Positions 58,475 through 64,000 of a DNA stretch of 64,000 nucleotides are shown here, piece by piece. Location: NCBI GenBank assembly GCA_905116865.2, contig CAJHNH020007712.1, positions 310,001 through 374,000 of the forward strand, given 5' to 3'. The position numbers were made by a program, and so were the translations under genes. Position 1 is the stretch's first letter, and each line of letters opens with the position of its first letter. The notes under the pieces were generated by a model. That model did not search any database. It worked only from the letters and a program-made list of their open reading frames with translations, and was not told where the DNA came from. Source of the DNA: Candidula unifasciata. Lineage: Eukaryota; Mollusca; Gastropoda; Stylommatophora; Geomitridae.

Positions 58475-58545
<71 letters not shown>

Positions 58546-58630
58546 CTCTTTCTGTTTGTGTGTGTAAAGGATTTATCAGTTTAAGTGCAGTCTATAGGCT
58601 GTCCGTGTGCAGCCGAGTCAGAGCCATCCA
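57800..58630. repeat. Inverted-repeat arm, right (unit 2)
   Basis: Copy of 49090-49900; (CT)n at 58480-58545 is longer. Confidence 0.85.
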
Positions 58631-58789
58631 GTCTATTAACTCTTTCGCTATGATCATCATCAAGTAGAAAGAAATACCACAATGCAAAATGGGGAAAGTT
58701 CTTATAAGTGAATCGGTGCAGCTAACTTCAAACAGTGATAAGATCTAACGCAAGTTGCATTAAATAACATAACCCTGCACCCATTAGGG

Positions 58790-59080
58790 TCGTGGAGGTG
58801 TATAGATGGAAGCACTAGCACATAAAATCCGCCATATTTCTGTCTTCTGCTTGATGAATGAGTGTAGGAAAACTTAGTCATGTCCATTTCTTGATGTCAT
58901 CATTTCAGGTTCTTCTTTGTCCTCCTCTTCTTCGACTACCCCCAATATTCCTTAAAGTACAGTCTTTGCAATCGAATAGTGTCTCACCACGTGCCCAAAC
59001 CAAGCTAGCTTGCGGCGTTTCACCTCTGCGAAGAGAGGCTCTCGATGTCCCGCAAATTTTTATATTGGTTCACCATTTTT
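58790..59080 (-). mobile_element. LINE 3' end fragment (unit 2, right arm)
   Basis: Copy of 50050-50345. GCAAGCTAGCTTGG-type palindromic sequence is seen in both (CCAAGCTAGCTTGCGG). Confidence 0.75.
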
Positions 59081-59309
59081 CTTACAGTGAGCACTGCTTT
59101 CAGACTTGCAGTTACAAGAGCGACGTTCTGTAAAGAGCCCGCTGACTGATGATGATGACGACGATGATGGTGGACAAAAGGCTAAGACATGAGGACCCTT
59201 CTTTTTTTTTAGAAAGCCTGCCACAGGTTTGATCATTTTTCTTAGTCCTGCTGAAGAACTTATCATAATTTATCAATATTAGAAGCTCAAAAAGCATTGC
59301 ATACTAAAC

Positions 59310-59565
59310 TTGATAAAGAACCCTCTTCCACGCCTTCAGGCGTATAGGGCATATAGGGCTAGACCTATATTTTATAGGCCAATCGGCACAAGATGGGTGA
59401 TGTGGTCAGCATCACGCCAGCCGCCTCTTCTTCCCGGGACTGTACCCGGTACTCACTCAAGGCTGAGTCGACCTGGGAGCCAAGGTAATTCCCACAAAAA
59501 AAATCCGGCTCCGCCAGGGAGCGAACCCACGACCTTCCCATCCACGGCAACTGCCTCTCAACTTA
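59310..59565 (-). repeat. SINE-A copy (unit 2, reverse)
   Basis: Copy of 50575-50825, nearly identical. Confidence 0.75.
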
Positions 59566-59571
59566 ATATGG

Positions 59572-59807
59572 TACTTTAATTTTAGACGACCCTATCTCAT
59601 CGGCTTGAAATTTCGTAGGGAATTCCTATGGATTTTCCTGGACAGTCCCATATAATGAGGAGGGGGGGGGAGAGAGAGAGGTGGGCGAGTGTTAAATGAA
59701 TAACGGCTACTACTAACCCTAACCGCCCCTGTAATATTGGATTTTCTAGGGATTTCCCTACCAAATCTCGAAGCCGACGAGTTGGGGCCGTCTAAAAATG
59801 TACCGTT
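59572..59807. mobile_element. Palindromic MITE, GGTAC family (unit 2, third)
   Basis: Copy of 50834-51066; its G run is only 9 and is followed by AGAGAGAG. Confidence 0.75.
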
Positions 59808-59814
59808 GATATCA

Positions 59815-60302
59815 TTCTTCTTGTAGTGAGCATTGCTTGCCCTAGTTCGATGTTGGTTCACCAGTCTTCTTATAGTGATCACCCAGTTCACTAATCACCC
59901 AGCCTTCCTGTAGTCAGTGTTGGCTTAGCAGCCAGGCTTGTAAGTGAGCACTGCTTGCCCCGGTTCGATGTTGGTTCACTAGTCTTCTTGTAGTGATCAC
60001 TGCTTGCCCCGGTTCGATATTGGTTTACCAGGCTTCTAAAGTGAGCACTGCTTGCCCCGGTTTGATGTTGGTTCACCAGTCTTCTTATAGTGAACACTGA
60101 TCACCCAAGTTCGATGTTGGCTCACCAGCCTTCTTGTAGTGAACACTAATCACCCAAGTTCGGTGTTGGCTCACCAGCCTTCAGGTTTTGAGCACTGCTC
60201 GCCCCAGTTCCTTGTTCGTTCAGCAGTCTTCTTGTAGTGAGCACTGCTTGCCCTAGCTCAGTGCTGGTTAACCAGTCTTCTTGTAGTGAGCACTGCTCGC
60301 CC
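59815..60302 (+). repeat. 48-bp minisatellite array (unit 2, long)
   Basis: Partner of 51072-51600, with a disordered stretch at 59875-59945 where units are truncated. Confidence 0.85.
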
Positions 60303-60559
60303 TCCTCCCCCAACCCAGTGTAATTTTTGTTTTGTTTTGTCAATGCGTGTAAATGGTTGCATTGTTTCGTAGTACTGTGTTGATTTGAACTATTTTACGC
60401 ACACACTTTTACAGTATGTCGTTCTCACGACCGTGTATAGTTGCAAACTGTCGTGGTCGTTCTTTTCACAGCCTACTGGAGAAAAAAACACGCCCCACCC
60501 CCCTCCGTCCCCACCCCGGATCCGTCACCTGTTTCCCTTTCAGTAAACCAATGTTCCTC

Positions 60560-60847
60560 TTTTTCTTCTCTTCTTCGCTTTCCCTAGCTGTAAGTAAACT
60601 CTGGCGGAAAGTTCTGGCTGTTCATCCACTTCTGGAGTGCAGTCCTAACCCAAACCCTTAGTGTTGCGTGTGCATCCGTTTTACAGATCTGACTGTATGC
60701 AGACTGCTGGCTTCTTGCCTCTCAGAAAGATTCACTCCGACTCGCTGAAAGCTCCCGATTAGTCAACTCTTACGACATGCTTTTGGGTAGGCAGTGGGTC
60801 TATTCTTGATTTTTCTATAATAGGACCCAGGAACCCACACGGGGAAC
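60560..60847 (-). repeat. SINE-B copy (unit 2)
   Basis: Copy of 51855-52148, nearly identical. Confidence 0.75.
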
Positions 60848-61069
60848 TAATGTTCATGTTGTCTATTCCTGCGTGCAGGATCAATTGACCGGAACCGATC
60901 CGCCTTTAATGAAGCAGGTTTTCCAGTGTAGAGGCTGTGACGTATATCCTTCTTCTTCATCGTTCGCCTAAGTAACGTTATTGTATTGTGCTTTTTACAT
61001 TATCGCTCCTATATTATCGTCGTTGGGTCGACACATCTGACTTCATCTGGCATTTGTTCTCAGCGTTAG

Positions 61070-61565
61070 CCTTCCCGGCGTGGGAAATCATCACCATCAT
61101 TAGTTTCCAGTTTCCACTTCTGCCGTTACGTGTTGTGGGAAGAAACAGTTTGCGATCCATTGCATGATGGACAGCATTGGCTACTGTCATTCCGTGTCGA
61201 TGTAGAACCTCTTTAATGTCATCATTCCATATTCTCCTAAGACGGCCTCTTGCTTTGACTTCAGATCCTTTCATGTGTAGCGCCTGCATTGTTAGCTCTT
61301 CTCGCTTCAATCTTACTAAATGACCAAACCATTACATCTTCTGTTTCTCAATGTATTTGCCGCATGGTATTGTTCCTACAGTCTGTCTGATAATATAATT
61401 TCTAACTTTGTCTCGGATGGTTAAGTTTGCGGCTTTTCTCAGGCATCTTATTTCACAGGTGTTAATTTTAAGTAGGTCAGTCTTTGATAATGTCCAAGTC
61501 TGGCACTGGTTCCACAGTGTTGGTATGGATATACTGTTTATTATCTGTTTCTTGGCGCTCATACT
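61070..61565 (-). mobile_element. LINE RT C-terminal fragment (unit 2)
   Basis: Copy of 52385-52860. Split into two frames: after IEKQKM a stop replaces the ERFGHL start, and the open frame resumes at 61310. Independent decay after duplication. Confidence 0.8.
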
Positions 61566-61789
61566 TATGTTTGGATGGGTGTGGGAAATGACGTTGTTTT
61601 ATTTATGTGGTCTCTTTGTTCCTTTATCTACTGGTGTTGCCCCCTGTAGAACCCAACCAAGACATCTGCGTGTAGACTGGTCGGCCCACAATCACCATCA
61701 TCAGTTTTAATTAGCCAAGTTCAACCACTACCTATGGAGCTTGCTTCTCCCAGACAGCTTTTGTTATGTATGTATGTAAGTTGTACGCC

Positions 61790-62070
61790 ACCAGAACATC
61801 ACACAAGGCGATAAACACCCGGTGACACAAAGTGCCACAGAGTGCTACGATACGGATGAGAATCACCCGTCGAGAGGTCCCAGAAATCCGGTTAAGCCAT
61901 TAGGCCATATTTATGGCCCGGCTATATTTAGGGTCCCAGGCAAAAACTAGGGTGGGGCTTCAAATAACGAAAATTTGCCTCCCACTACCCAAAGAGGCTT
62001 CCACAAATGCAGAGCCGACACATGCCGCTCTGGTCCTGAGCTCACCCAAGGAATCGTCACGTCCTGCACA
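61790..62070 (-). repeat. SINE-E copy with extended flank
   Basis: CACCAGAACATCACACAAGG, CGGTGACACAAAGTGCC, GGCCATATTTATGGCC and AGGGTGGGGCTTCAAATAAC in reversed order, then a flank related to 36230-36470. Confidence 0.6.
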
Positions 62071-62189
62071 TGACTGCTTATCCTTACATCCGTCCGTTGA
62101 GCTTCCCACTTATAACAGGCCGCACCCTCTTGATATTTTTATTCAGTATTGACAAAGTATCTGTTTCGGACATCTGGCACTGTTGATGG

Positions 62190-62465
62190 TGAGATTCACT
62201 GACTGTAAACCCCGGCGGTAAAACTCTGGTTATTCGTCCACCTTTGGTCTTTAATCTTGTTCCAGAACCTAAGTGTTGCGTGCACATCCGTTTTGCAGAC
62301 ATGACTAAAGTATATGCTGATTGTTGGTTCTTGCCTTTCAGGCAGATGAAATCCGACTTCGAAGGAGGTCCCCAGTTGGTCGAATCTTACGACAAGCTTG
62401 TTAGGGAGGCAGTGGGTCTATTCTTCTTTCCCTATAACAGGGTCCCGGAACCCACACGGGAGGAA
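62190..62465 (-). repeat. SINE-B copy
   Basis: Minus sense: TTCACTGACTGTAAACCCCGG, GAACCTAAGTGTTGCGTGCA, GGTCCCGGAACCCACACGGG. No GAA tail remains at the left. Confidence 0.7.
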
Positions 62466-62544
62466 CGACACATTGTACTAGATGCATCGAGAAACAGCAG
62501 ATCAAGTGTTGTAGCCATCTCGTTAATGCAGCAAGATCAAATAC

Positions 62545-62715
62545 TATGACAAGCACTACATCTTACAAGATCAGCTACAAGATCAAGCGAACGGCCGCGG
62601 AAAACATGGATCGACAACATTAAAGACGCTACGCCTTCAAGGCGTGACAATAGCCTGTGTTCACCGGATCGCAGATCATTCTTCCCACTGACGCTTAACG
62701 GCAGAGGTGGTTTAT
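62545..62715 (+). mobile_element. LINE 3' end fragment
   Basis: Reads RPRKTWIDNIKDATPSRRD and RSFFPLTLNGRGG; the same kind of C-terminus as 52.4 kb (DDIKEV...NGRSG). Confidence 0.65.
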
Positions 62716-62728
62716 GATAATGTTCCTT

Positions 62729-62752
62729 CCCCCCCCCCCCCCCCCCCCCCCC
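62729..62752. repeat. Poly-C run
   Basis: About 24 C between GTTCCTT and TTTCGGC. Confidence 0.9.
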
Positions 62753-62901
62753 TTTCGGCTACTACCTGGAGTTTTACCACACTGAAATGTAATAATTTAT
62801 ATCCAGCTGGCAGAACCCAGCTACCCCATACAGCCTCCAAAGAAGTTATAATTATGGTATCCATAAAGTCTCCCTCTGCCTTTCTTTACTTCCAACTTTC
62901 C

Positions 62902-64000
62902 TTCTGTCACGATGTACTCCAGTTTACACCATCTAACAACTCTTCCCCTCTGTCACGATGTACTCCAGTTTACACCATCTCACAACTCTTCCCCTGTTTC
63001 ACTATGTACTACAGTCTACACCATTTCACAACTCTTCCCCTCTGTCACGATGTACTCCAGTTTACAACATCTCACAACTCTTCCCCTCTGTCACGATGTA
63101 CTCCAGTTTACAACATCTCACAACTCTTCCCCTCTTTCACTATATACAACAGTTTACACCATCTCACAAAACTTCCCCTCTGTCACGATGTACTCCAGTT
63201 AACAACATCTCACAACTCTTCCCCTCTGTCACGATGTACTCCAGTTTACATTATTTCACAACTCTTCCCCTCTTTCACGATGTACTCCAGTTTACAACAT
63301 CTCAAACTCTTCCCCTCTTTCGCTATGTACTACAGTTTACACCATCTCACAACTCTTCCCCTCTGTCACGATGTACTCCAGTTTACACCATCTCACAAAA
63401 CTTCCCCTCTGTCACGATGTACTCCAGTTAACAACATCTCACAACTCTTCCCCTCTGTCACGATGTACTCCAGTTTACATTATTTCACAACTCTTCCCCT
63501 CTTTCACGATGTACTCCAGTTTACAACATCTCAAACTCTTCCCCTCTTTCGCTATGTACTACAGTTTACACCATCTCACAACTCTTCCCCTCTGTCACGA
63601 TGTACTCCAGTTTACAACATCTCACAACTCTTCCCCTCTTTCGCTATGTACTACAGTCTACACCATCTCACAACTCTTCCCCTCTTTCACTATGTACTAC
63701 AGTCTACAACATCTCACAACTCTTCCCCTCTTTCACGATGTACTCCAGTTTACAACATCTCAAACTCTTCCCCTCTTTCGCTATGTACTACAGTTTACAC
63801 CATCTCACAACTCTTCCCCTCTGTCACGATGTACTCCAGTTTACAACATCTCACAACTCTTCCCCTCTTTCGCTATGTACTACAGTTTACAGCATCTCAC
63901 AACTCTTCCACTCTGTCACGATGTACTCCAGTTTACACCATCTTACAACTCTTCCCCTCTTTCGCTATGTACTACAGTTTACAGCATCTCACAACTCTTC
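62902..64000. repeat. 46-bp tandem satellite, reaching the window edge
   Basis: The unit CACGATGTACTCCAGTTTAC then AACATCTCACAACTCTTCCC then CTCTGT is 46 bp; about 23.5 units are in view. Two main variants (GTCACGATGTACTCC and TTCGCTATGTACTAC) alternate. A five-unit block repeats with a 229-bp period from 63165. Frames of 96 and 157 codons across it are artefacts. Confidence 0.97.

Larger units (their letters stand above)
52988..61680. repeat. 8.7-kb tandem unit, copy 2
   Basis: Second head-to-tail copy. The junction with copy 1 is a run of about 10 G at 52978-52988. After 61680 the sequences part: copy 2 continues TCGGCCCACAATC. Array 56.03-56.16 kb is shorter than its partner at 47.28-47.51 kb. 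Confidence 0.95.

Noticed and set aside
44266..61680. An autonomous giant transposon or virus-derived element
   Set aside because: No transposase, integrase, helicase, polymerase or capsid-like frame was found; only truncated LINE pieces have coding resemblance.
62912..63431. 96- and 157-residue open frames with a repeating SSLHHLTTLP pattern
   Set aside because: The 46-bp satellite read in three frames gives this by chance; no start context, no splice sites, and frames end where a unit has a 1-bp deletion.
62902..64000. A CRISPR-like array
   Set aside because: Units are directly adjacent with no unique spacers, and the host is a eukaryote.

Overview
The window is animal nuclear DNA, AT-rich and packed with introns, microsatellites, tRNA-derived SINEs and decayed non-LTR retrotransposons (LINEs). 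Exon layout, the kinds of LINE 3' ends and the SINE load suggest a lophotrochozoan, most likely a mollusc and perhaps a gastropod. That placement is an impression from family resemblance, not a proven identification. No prokaryotic feature, CRISPR array, rRNA or intact tRNA gene was seen. Region 1 (1-38,167, minus strand) is one large gene: the 5' two-thirds of a DENND4/CRAG orthologue, a DENN-domain guanine-nucleotide exchange factor for Rab GTPases. I could join 20 coding exons by hand, from the start codon at 38,163-38,161 to a PPR-type exon at 1,964-1,836. All 19 introns between them are GT-AG and reading frame is kept at every junction but one. The assembled coding sequence is 2,521 nt (about 840 codons): MABP, uDENN, cDENN, dDENN, then the start of the PPR region. 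The rest of the gene lies beyond the left edge. One extra nucleotide in exon 16 breaks frame with exon 17. The introns hold most of the remaining sequence: LINE fragments of several families, at least seven SINE-like families, minisatellites with 74-bp and 24-25-bp units, long polypurine tracts, and a hAT-type MITE with a perfect 8-bp target duplication upstream of the first coding exon. Region 2 (38.2-44.2 kb) contains no recognisable host gene. It holds the MITE, SINEs and a minus-strand LINE remnant with reverse transcriptase and RNase H parts. Region 3 (44.27-61.68 kb) is a head-to-tail duplication of an approximately 8.7-kb unit. Each unit is a mosaic of inverted repeats, palindromic MITE-like elements with poly-G/poly-C centres and telomere-like CCCTAA motifs, a 48-bp minisatellite in both orientations, GA/CT microsatellites, SINEs and LINE 3' ends. 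Region 4 (61.7-64 kb) has SINE and LINE ends followed by a 46-bp tandem satellite that runs off the right edge and shows a 229-bp higher-order period. Only the DENND4 orthologue looks like a working host gene; the rest is best read as repeat biology.
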